30,895 bases of DNA, taken from NCBI GenBank assembly GCA_964406135.1, contig CAYOQO010000013.1, positions 1 to 30,895 on the forward strand, written 5' to 3'. A model generated the notes under the pieces. The model was not told where the DNA came from. It saw only the letters and a list, made by a program, of their open reading frames with translations, and did no database searches. Both the position numbers and the translations under genes were made by a program. The number at the start of each line of letters is the position of its first letter. The stretch's first letter is position 1. The DNA comes from JACPFN01 sp964406135. GTDB taxonomy: Bacteria; Babelota; Babeliae; Babelales; Chromulinivoraceae. This document shows, piece by piece, positions 15,034 to 22,129 of this stretch.

Positions 15034-16149
15034 TTAAACTCGTTTCCAAAATCCCATGCCATCCTGAGCAATCTTTCCATCCAAACTTAACTCAAACAGT
15101 TTAGTTTGTAAGCTACCGACATCAATTGAAAGTTTTGATAACAATAAATCTGCGGTAATCGGAACTACCGCACACTGCAAAATTTGCAAGGATAGATCAT
15201 CTACAGGCATAACGGGAGTAAATATTTTTTGTTGTAATTTTTTTTCATGAAGCTCCAACGGCGCAGGATAACCTAACTCATCTAAAATATCCTGACTGCA
15301 CGTCACCAATTTTGCACCTTGTTGAATCAAATTATGACATCCTGCACTCAGTTCATCAAAAATTGAACCTGGCAATGCAAAAACTTCTCGTCCTTGCTGC
15401 AAGGCACATTCCGCGGTGATAAGTGCCCCACTTTTTGCTGCAGCTTGCAGTACCAAGCATCCACGCGACAAACCTGAAATCAATCGATTTCGTTTTGGAA
15501 AATTCCAAGGATCAGGTTTTGTTTCCATTGAAAAAGAACTGACAATCAACCCACCCGACATTGTTATTTGTTCAAAAAGCTTTTTATTTTGCGGTGGATA
15601 CACATGACACAATCCAGAACCAACCACAACCATGGTTGGCACATTTTGTTCCAGCGAAATTTGATGAGCAAAGGTATCTGCACCTTGTGCCCCGCCACTG
15701 ACGACCACCCATCCATCATGCATCATTGGCAGAACCAAATGCATCAAAGCATCATGCACATATCGATGCGCTTTGCGTGCACCAACGCATGCTATAGTTT
15801 TTTCATGAGCAAAAAGGTTAATGTCACCCTGAAAATAAAGCAAAACTGGTGGCACATGAATTTCTTTTAAAAGCTTTGGATACTCTGGGCACAGAAAAGT
15901 TACAAATTGCACCTGATACTGCTGCATCAAAGCCAACTCTTGATCTAAAATTTGTTGATTTTGCAAACCTTGTACTAAATTTTGGGCGACCTCTTCTGGT
16001 ATTCCCAAAGCAACAAAATCACTGACAAAAAAATTATAAACCTCTAGCAATCGATTTTGACCCAATCGCTCAATCAATTTGAACAATAAAACTTCACCAA
16101 TGCCGTCAATCAAACTTAGATGTAAAATAATTTTTGAATAATGCGCCAT
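15034..16149 (-). CDS. dprA: DNA-processing protein DprA
   Basis: DprA binds incoming single-stranded DNA and loads RecA during natural transformation. The roughly 371-aa product has an N-terminal helical region, a Rossmann-type core with VGARKAHRYVHDALM, VVVSGGAQGADTFAH, VVVGSGLCHVYPPQNKKL, NFPKRNRLISGLSRG, SGALITAECALQQGREVFALPGS and NLIQQGAKLV, and a C-terminal winged-helix domain (last roughly 55 residues). All core motifs are intact. The start could be the ATG used here or a GTG five codons earlier; neither has an ideally spaced SD. No other competence gene is visible in this window, so a role in transformation is a family-level inference only. Confidence 0.93.
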   Translation of the reverse strand: MAHYSKIILHLSLIDGIGEVLLFKLIERLGQNRLLEVYNFFVSDFVALGIPEEVAQNLVQGLQNQQILDQELALMQQYQVQFVTFLCPEYPKLLKEIHVPPVLLYFQGDINLFAHEKTIACVGARKAHRYVHDALMHLVLPMMHDGWVVVSGGAQGADTFAHQISLEQNVPTMVVVGSGLCHVYPPQNKKLFEQITMSGGLIVSSFSMETKPDPWNFPKRNRLISGLSRGCLVLQAAAKSGALITAECALQQGREVFALPGSIFDELSAGCHNLIQQGAKLVTCSQDILDELGYPAPLELHEKKLQQKIFTPVMPVDDLSLQILQCAVVPITADLLLSKLSIDVGSLQTKLFELSLDGKIAQDGMGFWKRV

Positions 16150-16205
16150 GACCTTTTTGAACACCTTAAAATTAATTCAATCTATTCATTATTTCTTTAA
16201 TTTTG

Positions 16206-16886
16206 CTAAAGACCAAGTGATTTTTCTGAATTTCCGAACATTTGATTCGTTGCAACAGCAACTTCTGTATTTCTATTCCCTGATCTTGTACCCAATCCCG
16301 CTTCGGTCAAGAAAGCTGCAAGAGCTCTTGCTTCATCTTCTGCTTTCACTTCATCAATCACTGTTGCAAACTCTGGCAGATAACGAATATGAATTCTCCT
16401 AGTTACAGGACTTCGATATCCTGTTCCAGGAACACGAATGGATGAGGTAAAATCAATCGCGTCATTATCATCTATTTTACCACCATGTTTCATTAAAGTC
16501 TTAAAAATTGATTGATATTTTCTTTTATTATCTTCAGTGCGACTACTAGCTAACTTTCCAATTACAAACTTCATAGGACTTGAATATTTTGATAACGAAG
16601 GATTATTAAGATCAGCACCATTTTGTAACAGTAATTTTACTGCTTTTTCCGGATCAACATCACGATTTATAGCACTTATAAAAATTTTTGAATCTTGAGC
16701 CATTTCTGGATATTTCTGTAGAAGATCAGCTAATGTTTTTAATTGAATTTCACTTTGTTCATAACTTCGTTGTTGAGAAGAATCATTTTCTAATGTTTTC
16801 AAAATTTGAACCCTAGGATCGACTTCTGATGCCTGTAAGCCAATCATCATGAAAAAAGAACTGAACAATATTTTTTTAAAATTCAT
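16206..16886 (-). CDS. Exported ankyrin-like protein, paralogue 1
   Basis: This is the first by coordinate of four tandem paralogues. The 226-aa product has the shared signal peptide (MNFKKILFSSFFMMIGLQAS), an ankyrin-like helix pair (AVKLLLQNGADLNNPSLSKY and TLMKHGGKIDDND), and the shared C-terminal block EARALAAFLTEAGLGTRSGN followed by VATNQMFGNSEKSLGL. Compared with paralogue 4, one base is missing just before the stop, so the usual SAELKK tail is lost and a TAG is read early. The start is fixed by the conserved GGGGGTTTGTTTTT-ATG context. Export and ankyrin-like repeats suggest contact with a host or with other proteins, but no target can be named. Confidence 0.75.
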   Translation of the reverse strand: MNFKKILFSSFFMMIGLQASEVDPRVQILKTLENDSSQQRSYEQSEIQLKTLADLLQKYPEMAQDSKIFISAINRDVDPEKAVKLLLQNGADLNNPSLSKYSSPMKFVIGKLASSRTEDNKRKYQSIFKTLMKHGGKIDDNDAIDFTSSIRVPGTGYRSPVTRRIHIRYLPEFATVIDEVKAEDEARALAAFLTEAGLGTRSGNRNTEVAVATNQMFGNSEKSLGL

Positions 16887-16954
16887 AAAAACAAACCCCC
16901 AATTTACATAAACACTATCATTTTTAAAAATAAAACTTTTTATAAGCTCAACTC
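16887..16954 (-). repeat. Conserved leader of the ankyrin-like array, copy 1
   Basis: This leader, repeated before all four paralogues, runs on the minus strand from GAGTTGAGCTTAT through an A/T-rich TTTTTAAAAATGATAG to GGGGGTTTGTTTTT and the ATG. The copies differ by a few bases. Stops or a lost ATG in copies 1 and 3 show that it is not coding. It presumably holds the promoter and ribosome-binding region of each gene. Confidence 0.75.
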
Positions 16955-16964
16955 AAAGTATTCA

Positions 16965-17648
16965 TTATTTTTTTAATTCTGCTGAACAACCTAGTGATTC
17001 TTCTGAATTGCCCAGCATTTTAAACACTGCATCACTCATACTAATATTTTTATTTCCTGATTTTGTACGCAATCCCGCTTCGGTCATAAAAGCTGCAAGA
17101 GCTCTTGCTTCATCTTCTTCTTCAATTTCTGCTTTAATTTTATTAATTAATGGTGAAAATCGATTCAGAGCAGAGATTTTACGGTACCGCAAACGAGAAG
17201 AACCGGCAACATGTTCTGAAACTAAAATTTCCATATCTGGATCAATTTTACCGCCATACTGCATTAAAACCTTAAGAACTGGCTTCAATCGTTTATTAAC
17301 TTCCATTACAGTTACAACTTTAGACAGATGATTAAGATGCAACATTATCTGTTGCATAACTTGAGCATCAGGAACAGCACCATTTTGTAACAGTAATTTT
17401 ACTAATCTATGGCCAACACCTCGATCTATAGCCATTTTCAAAACATTTGGTTCTTGAGCAATTTTTGGATGTTGCGTCAAAATCAACTCTAAATTTTTTA
17501 ATGCATCAAAATTTAACCCACAAGTAATCCCATAGTCAGAAGAAGCAGAGTTTAATATTTTGAAAAAATCACGCTTAACATTAACTTCTGATGCCTGTAA
17601 GCCAATTACCATGAAAACAAAACTGAATAACATTTTTTTAAAATTCAT
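16965..17648 (-). CDS. Exported ankyrin-like protein, paralogue 2
   Basis: The 227-aa product shares the signal peptide (MNFKKMLFSFVFMVIGLQAS), LVKLLLQNGAVPDAQVMQQI, VLMQYGGKIDPDMEI and the C-terminal EARALAAFMTEAGLRTKSGN, then MLGNSEESLGCSAELKK. The central 120 residues differ strongly from paralogue 1, while the two ends are close to identical. The open frame continues 19 codons upstream, but that extension lies in the shared leader and is broken in two paralogues, so the MNFKK start is preferred. Each paralogue reads as a signal peptide, two or three degenerate ankyrin-type repeats and a conserved tail. Confidence 0.75.
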   Translation of the reverse strand: MNFKKMLFSFVFMVIGLQASEVNVKRDFFKILNSASSDYGITCGLNFDALKNLELILTQHPKIAQEPNVLKMAIDRGVGHRLVKLLLQNGAVPDAQVMQQIMLHLNHLSKVVTVMEVNKRLKPVLKVLMQYGGKIDPDMEILVSEHVAGSSRLRYRKISALNRFSPLINKIKAEIEEEDEARALAAFMTEAGLRTKSGNKNISMSDAVFKMLGNSEESLGCSAELKK

Positions 17649-17714
17649 AAAAACAAACCCCCAATTTACATAAAAACTATCATTTTTAAAAATAACGCTT
17701 TTCATAAGCTCAAC
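17649..17714 (-). repeat. Conserved leader of the ankyrin-like array, copy 2
   Basis: This is the leader of paralogue 2. It differs from copy 1 at a few positions and keeps the GGGGG element about nine bases before the ATG. Confidence 0.75.
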
Positions 17715-17734
17715 TTAAAGTATTCATCATTCTT

Positions 17735-18304
17735 TTAATTTTGCTGAATACCCAGCATGTTCCTGATTTCAACAACATTTACTAGACTTTTTTTTCTACC
17801 CAATCCTGCTTCTGTCATAAAAGCCTCAAAAGCTCTTGTTTCATTTTTTTCTTCTTCAATTTCTTTTTTAGCTCTATTAATCTCTTTCATAGGCGTTTGA
17901 GACCCAATCTTATACGGATATAATTCAGTCTTACCGCCATGTTTTAAAAAAAATTTTAAAAAACGCATATTAGATTTTTCGCTCAAACAATTATAAGGAT
18001 TCTCCATCCATCTAATGAAAGTATTCATAGCCTCTTGAACAACCTTTTCAGGATTTTCAGGATTAGCACTTTTTTGTAACAAAAAATCTAACATTGATTC
18101 ATCATCAAAAAAAACATCTATAGGCCGGCTTGGATTGTTTTTCAAAAAAGTATATAAACGATTGGCCTGGTTAAAGGGCCAATCAAGATTAGGACTATTC
18201 GGAGAAAATATTATTTCCAAAAGTTCACGTTTAGGATCATTTTCTGATGCCTGTAAGCCAATCACCATTAAAATAGAACTGAATAATATTTTTTTAAAAT
18301 TCAT
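17735..18304 (-). CDS. Exported ankyrin-like protein, paralogue 3 (shortened)
   Basis: At 189 aa this is the shortest paralogue. It keeps the signal peptide (MNFKKILFSSILMVIGLQAS) and the tail block TRAFEAFMTEAGLGRKKS, with FLKFFLKHGGKTELYPYK as the recognisable repeat. The core is the most divergent of the four, and the usual LLLQNGA helix is missing or unrecognisable. Near the stop the DNA resembles the other copies but in a shifted frame (MLGIQQN instead of ...SAELKK), which points to a small deletion. It may be decaying or specialised. Confidence 0.65.
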   Translation of the reverse strand: MNFKKILFSSILMVIGLQASENDPKRELLEIIFSPNSPNLDWPFNQANRLYTFLKNNPSRPIDVFFDDESMLDFLLQKSANPENPEKVVQEAMNTFIRWMENPYNCLSEKSNMRFLKFFLKHGGKTELYPYKIGSQTPMKEINRAKKEIEEEKNETRAFEAFMTEAGLGRKKSLVNVVEIRNMLGIQQN

Positions 18305-18372
18305 AAAAACAAACCCCTAATTTACATAAAAACTATCATTTTTAAAAATAACGCTTTTCATAAGCTCAACTC
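18305..18372 (-). repeat. Conserved leader of the ankyrin-like array, copy 3
   Basis: This is the leader of paralogue 3. Here GGGGG has become AGGGG and the upstream frame is closed by TAG, which supports the MNFKK start in every copy. Confidence 0.75.
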
Positions 18373-18382
18373 AACCTATTCA

Positions 18383-19221
18383 TTATTTTTTTAATTCTGC
18401 TGAACGACCCAGTGATTCTTCTGAATTGCCGAACATTTGATTCGTTGCAACAGCAACTGCTGTATTTCTATTCCCTGATCTTGTACGCAATCCNNNNNNN
18501 NNNNNNNNNNNNNNNNNNNNNNNNNNNNNNNNNNNNNNNNNNNNNNNNNNNNNNNNNNNNNNNNNNNNNNNNNNNNNNNNNNNNNNNNNNNNNGATTCGT
18601 TGCAACAGCAACTGCTGTATTTCTATTCCCTGATCTTGTACGCAATCCCGCTTCGGTCATGAAAGCTGCAAGAGCTCTTGTTTCATCTTCTTCAATTTCT
18701 GCTTTAATTTCATTAATTATTTTTGCAACCTCTGGTACATCAAGAACAGATTTTCTATAACGGTACACACACTGAGAATTTTGAGCACCAGGTACTCCAG
18801 CTTTAGTTACAACTGTTAGATTCCTATCAACCTTACCGCCATATTGCATTAAAACCTTAAGAGCTTGCTTCAAGTGTTCCATAATATATCGATGAGAATC
18901 CTTATAAGTATACATTCGCTCAATTATCGTTTCCATGGCTCGAACATCAGGAACAGCACCATTTTGTAACAGTAATTCTACCACTGCAGCGTCAGGATTT
19001 AAATTTATAGTCCTTATCAAAACGTCTGGATCTTGAGCAATTTCTGGATATTGCGTCACAATTAAATTTAAACCTTTTAAATCATTGCGAATCAACTCCG
19101 AGCTAAATATAGAACCAGATGATCTTAATATTTGCAAAAAATCACGCTTAGGATCGACTTCTGATCCCTGTAAGCCAATCACCATGAAAATAGAACTGAA
19201 TAATATTTTTTTAAAATTCAT
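18383..19221 (-). CDS. Exported ankyrin-like protein, paralogue 4 (interrupted by an artefactual N gap)
   Basis: The signal peptide is MNFKKILFSSIFMVIGLQGS; then come AVVELLLQNGAVPDVRAMET, VLMQYGGKVDRNLTV and the tail ETRALAAFMTEAGLRTRSGN. The frame is broken by 100 Ns flanked by two identical 55-bp copies. Merging them gives a continuous frame of 227 aa ending ATNQMFGNSEESLGRSAELKK with TAA at 18383-18385, which matches the other paralogues. The break sits in the most conserved part of the array, where an assembler would be expected to fail. An additional collapsed copy in the gap cannot be excluded. Confidence 0.72.
18439..18493. repeat. 55-bp duplicated contig end, left copy
   Basis: Identical to 18594-18648 and directly before the N block. 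The length is the same as in the gltX case, pointing to the assembler's overlap length rather than biology. Confidence 0.9.
18494..18593. other. 100-N scaffold gap inside ankyrin-like paralogue 4
   Basis: Exactly 100 Ns lie between identical 55-mers. The simplest reading is a zero-length gap, with the caveat that the surrounding sequence is a tandem repeat. Confidence 0.95.
18594..18648. repeat. 55-bp duplicated contig end, right copy
   Basis: This is the second copy of 18439-18493, directly after the N block. A near-identical sequence also exists in paralogue 1 around 16249-16303. Confidence 0.9.
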
Positions 19222-19284
19222 AAAAACAAACCCCCAATATACATAAACACTATCATTCTTAAATATAAAGCTTTTCATAAGCTA
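19222..19284 (-). repeat. Conserved leader of the ankyrin-like array, copy 4
   Basis: This is the leader of paralogue 4 and the upstream end of the array. It is slightly more divergent than copies 1-3, and the shared sequence stops about 25 bp before the gyrA terminator. Confidence 0.7.
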
Positions 19285-19309
19285 AAATCAAGATTTTAAC
19301 TTCATTATT

Positions 19310-19348
19310 AAGGAAAAGGGAGCATCTTTTCAATGCTCCCTTTTCCTT
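19310..19348 (-). terminator. Terminator of gyrA
   Basis: A 16-bp perfect stem (AAGGAAAAGGGAGCAT, 19310-19325, with its complement at 19333-19348) has a 7-nt loop and T- and A-rich shoulders. It lies 18 nt after the gyrA stop and insulates the ankyrin array. Confidence 0.85.
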
Positions 19349-19365
19349 TTTTAACTCTTCTTTAT

Positions 19366-21894
19366 TTATTCTTCAGATTGATCATCTTTTTTTTGTTCTT
19401 CACCAAGCTGTTCACAACGATCTGCACTCGATAATCCTTTATCTTCTGCAGGCACCATACTTTCAAAAGCCACAACTGATGAAAGCTCTTGCGACGGTTC
19501 CAAGCGAATCAATCGTACACCTTGTGCTTGACGGCCCATCGTACGAACTTCTTTTGGTGAAATTCGAATAATTTTACCGTATTGATCAATGAGCAAGATT
19601 TCAGAATTATCACAAACTAAAACTAATCCAATCACATCACCATTACGATCACCCGTCGGAATTGTACGAACACCCACTCCACCACGATGCGCAATACGGA
19701 AATCTTCAATTTTAGTACGTTTGCCATAGCCACGAGAAGTTGCAAATAAAATATCTTGTTTTTCATTCACAATTTCAAGACCGACAACTGCATCACCTTC
19801 GCGCAAGCGAATTCCACGAACACCAGCTGCTTGGCGACCCATTAATCGAACTTCTGTTGCTTTAAATCGAATACCTTGACCAAGTTTGGTTGCGATAACA
19901 ATGAAATCACTATCAGCGCATACCGCACAGAACACAAGTTCATCACCTTCATTCAAATTCACCGCACGAATTCCCGTGCAACGAATTTTTACAAAGTTTT
20001 CACCAGGTGTTCGTTTAATCGTACCATTACGAGTTAACAGCACAATGGATTTATCTTCAATGTCACCAGATTCAAGCAATTTGACAATGTATTCATTTTC
20101 TTGAAGCGGAAGTAAATTTACGAGTGCACGACCTTTTGCAATTCGAGAACCTTCAGGAATTTCATAGACCTTCATGCAATACACTCGACCAAAATTACTA
20201 AAGAAGAGTAAATCGCCATGCGTTGTAGTTACAAAAATGTCTTGAATTAAATCTTCTGAATCATCAAGTGACGCCATGCCCATTTTGCCTCTACCACCAC
20301 GATGTTGCAACTCATAAGTTTTGAGTGCAACTCGTTTGATATAGCCTTTGCGCGTCAAGGTAACAACCACATCCTCTTCAGTCACTAAATCTAAATCAGA
20401 AAGGACATTGATCGGACCTTGAATTGAGGTACGACGTTTATCGCCATATTGTTCTTTAATTTCAAGCAATTCTTTTAAAATTTCTTTATCAAGTGCTGAT
20501 GCGTCTTGCAAAATGATTTGAAGCTCTGCAACTAAAGCTTTAATCTCTTTCATCTCTTCTTGCAATTTACCTTGTTCAAGACCAGTCAAACGCTGAAGTC
20601 TCATTTCCAAAATTGCTTTTGCTTGTTCTGCAGAAAGCATAAACTTTTCATTTAACTTTTTAATTGCATCTTCTGCTGCATCTGATTTTTTAATCAGTTC
20701 AATTACTTGATCAATATTTTCAAGCGCAATTAAAAGACCTGATAAAATATGTTCACGGGCTTGAGCTTTTTTTAAATCATATTCAGTACGTTTAAACACA
20801 ATCGTACGACGATGAATTAAAAATTCATCAAGCATACGGCGCAGTGTGAAAATAATCGGCTTATTGTCTAAAAGCGCCAACATCAAAATTGAAACTGATG
20901 TTTGAAGTGACGTGAATTTATAAAGTTGATTTAACGTAACACTTGGAATTTCACCTTTTTTCAGTTCAATAACAACGCGCATACCTTTTTTATCAGATTC
21001 ATCGCGAATGTTTGAAATTCCTTCAATCACTTTATCTTTTACCAAATCTGCAATTTTGATAATTAACTCAGCCTTATTAACCATGTAAGGTAATTGCGTA
21101 ATCACCAAACAAGAACCTTTTTTACCTTCTTCTTCACTAACAACACCGCGAAGTGTTAAACTTCCACGACCTGTTTGATATGCTTTAACAATTCCTGAAC
21201 GACCACAAATGATTCCACCTGTTGGAAAATCCGGCGCAGGAATAATTTTGAATAAATCTTCTTCTGATAAATTTTTATTTTTTAAAAGTGCAATGCAACC
21301 ATCAACCACTTCACCCAAATTGTGCGGCGGAATTGATGTTGCCATACCAACCGCAATACCTGAGGTACCATTTATGAGTAAATTTGGAATACGTGATGGT
21401 AAAATAACAGGCTCAATCGTTGATTCATCAAAGTTTGGAACAAAATCAACCGTATCTTTTGCAATATCTGCTAAAAGCTCTGAGCAAACTTTCATCATAC
21501 GAACTTCAGTGTAACGCATTGCCGCTGCATTATCACCGTCTACTGAACCCCAGTTTCCTTGTCCATCAAGCAACGGATATCGCTTAGAAAAATCTTGAAC
21601 CATACCAACCATGGTGTTGTACACAGCTTGATCGCCATGCGGGTGAAAACGTCCTAAGACTTCACCGACTACACGAACAGATTTGTGGTACGGCTTGTTA
21701 TGAAAAAAACCAAGTGTGTGCATCGTGTACACCACTCGGCGATGAACAGGTTTTAAACCATCACGAACATCAGGAATCGCTCGTGATACGACAACAGACA
21801 TTGCGTAATCAAGAAACGACGATTTGAGTTCATCTTCAATTAAAATAGGAGCAATAGAAAGTTTATTTTTTTCTTGATTGGTATCAGAACTCAT
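19366..21894 (-). CDS. gyrA: DNA gyrase subunit A
   Basis: GyrA is the breakage-reunion subunit of gyrase, which adds negative supercoils. The 842-aa protein starts near the conserved FLDYAMSVVVSRAIPDVRDGLKPV; catalytic Tyr128 lies in AAAMRYTE. The C-terminal beta-propeller holds a GyrA-box-like QHRGGRGKMG, supporting gyrase over topoisomerase IV. In the quinolone-binding loop GRFHPHGDQAVYNTMV, the positions of E. coli Ser83 and Asp87 are Gln89 and Asn93. AAGGA lies about six bases before the ATG. gyrB is not adjacent. It is an independent unit with its own promoter and terminator. Confidence 0.95.
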   Translation of the reverse strand: MSSDTNQEKNKLSIAPILIEDELKSSFLDYAMSVVVSRAIPDVRDGLKPVHRRVVYTMHTLGFFHNKPYHKSVRVVGEVLGRFHPHGDQAVYNTMVGMVQDFSKRYPLLDGQGNWGSVDGDNAAAMRYTEVRMMKVCSELLADIAKDTVDFVPNFDESTIEPVILPSRIPNLLINGTSGIAVGMATSIPPHNLGEVVDGCIALLKNKNLSEEDLFKIIPAPDFPTGGIICGRSGIVKAYQTGRGSLTLRGVVSEEEGKKGSCLVITQLPYMVNKAELIIKIADLVKDKVIEGISNIRDESDKKGMRVVIELKKGEIPSVTLNQLYKFTSLQTSVSILMLALLDNKPIIFTLRRMLDEFLIHRRTIVFKRTEYDLKKAQAREHILSGLLIALENIDQVIELIKKSDAAEDAIKKLNEKFMLSAEQAKAILEMRLQRLTGLEQGKLQEEMKEIKALVAELQIILQDASALDKEILKELLEIKEQYGDKRRTSIQGPINVLSDLDLVTEEDVVVTLTRKGYIKRVALKTYELQHRGGRGKMGMASLDDSEDLIQDIFVTTTHGDLLFFSNFGRVYCMKVYEIPEGSRIAKGRALVNLLPLQENEYIVKLLESGDIEDKSIVLLTRNGTIKRTPGENFVKIRCTGIRAVNLNEGDELVFCAVCADSDFIVIATKLGQGIRFKATEVRLMGRQAAGVRGIRLREGDAVVGLEIVNEKQDILFATSRGYGKRTKIEDFRIAHRGGVGVRTIPTGDRNGDVIGLVLVCDNSEILLIDQYGKIIRISPKEVRTMGRQAQGVRLIRLEPSQELSSVVAFESMVPAEDKGLSSADRCEQLGEEQKKDDQSEE

Positions 21895-21927
21895 TCAAAT
21901 CCTTTTTGAAATTATTCGATTTTGATT

Positions 21928-21957
21928 ACTCTACTATAGCTGTAAATTTCTTGTCAA
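21928..21957 (-). promoter_or_regulatory. Probable gyrA promoter
   Basis: On the minus strand a perfect TTGACA (21952-21957), an 18-nt spacer and TAGAGT (21928-21933, four of six) lie about 35 nt before the gyrA ATG. The layout is the same as at 13235-13264. Confidence 0.45.
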
Positions 21958-22033
21958 CTGCATGAGTCAAATAAGTATTTAAAGAATACTACAAAAAGGG
22001 TTAAATCACAATCATGACTTTTTCATAAAATAC

Positions 22034-22061
22034 TGGATCCTCAATCAAGTTGAGGACGACA
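22034..22061. repeat. Dispersed palindromic repeat (forward member of an inverted pair)
   Basis: TGGATCCTCAA, a TCAAG loop, TTGAGGACGACA. The stem TCCTCAA/TTGAGGA is perfect (22038-22044 with 22050-22056). It lies between gyrA and the chitinase gene, facing an inverted copy at 22078. Confidence 0.8.
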
Positions 22062-22077
22062 AAAGAACTGTGTTTTT

Positions 22078-22114
22078 CTTTTTCCGTCATCCTCGACGCC
22101 GATCGAGGACCCAG
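22078..22114. repeat. Dispersed palindromic repeat (inverted member of the pair)
   Basis: CTTTTTCCGTCATCCTCGA, loop, TCGAGGACCCAG. The stem TCCTCGA/TCGAGGA spans 22090-22096 and 22103-22109. It matches 34 of 37 positions of the copy at 30564-30600 and is in inverse orientation to 22034-22061, so the two can also pair with each other. It ends 16 bp after the chitinase stop and could help end its transcript. Confidence 0.82.
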
Positions 22115-22129
22115 GCAAAAAATAACGCG

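Noticed and set aside
17649..17705. 19-residue N-terminal extension of ankyrin-like paralogue 2 (and the same in paralogue 4)
   Set aside because: The frame lies in the shared leader. It lacks its ATG in copy 1 and has a TAG in copy 3, so it is not coding, and it would bury the signal peptide.
16206..19284. CRISPR-like reading of the regularly spaced repeats
   Set aside because: The repeat unit is about 0.8 kb and consists of whole genes with leaders. There are no short repeats with unique spacers and no cas genes.
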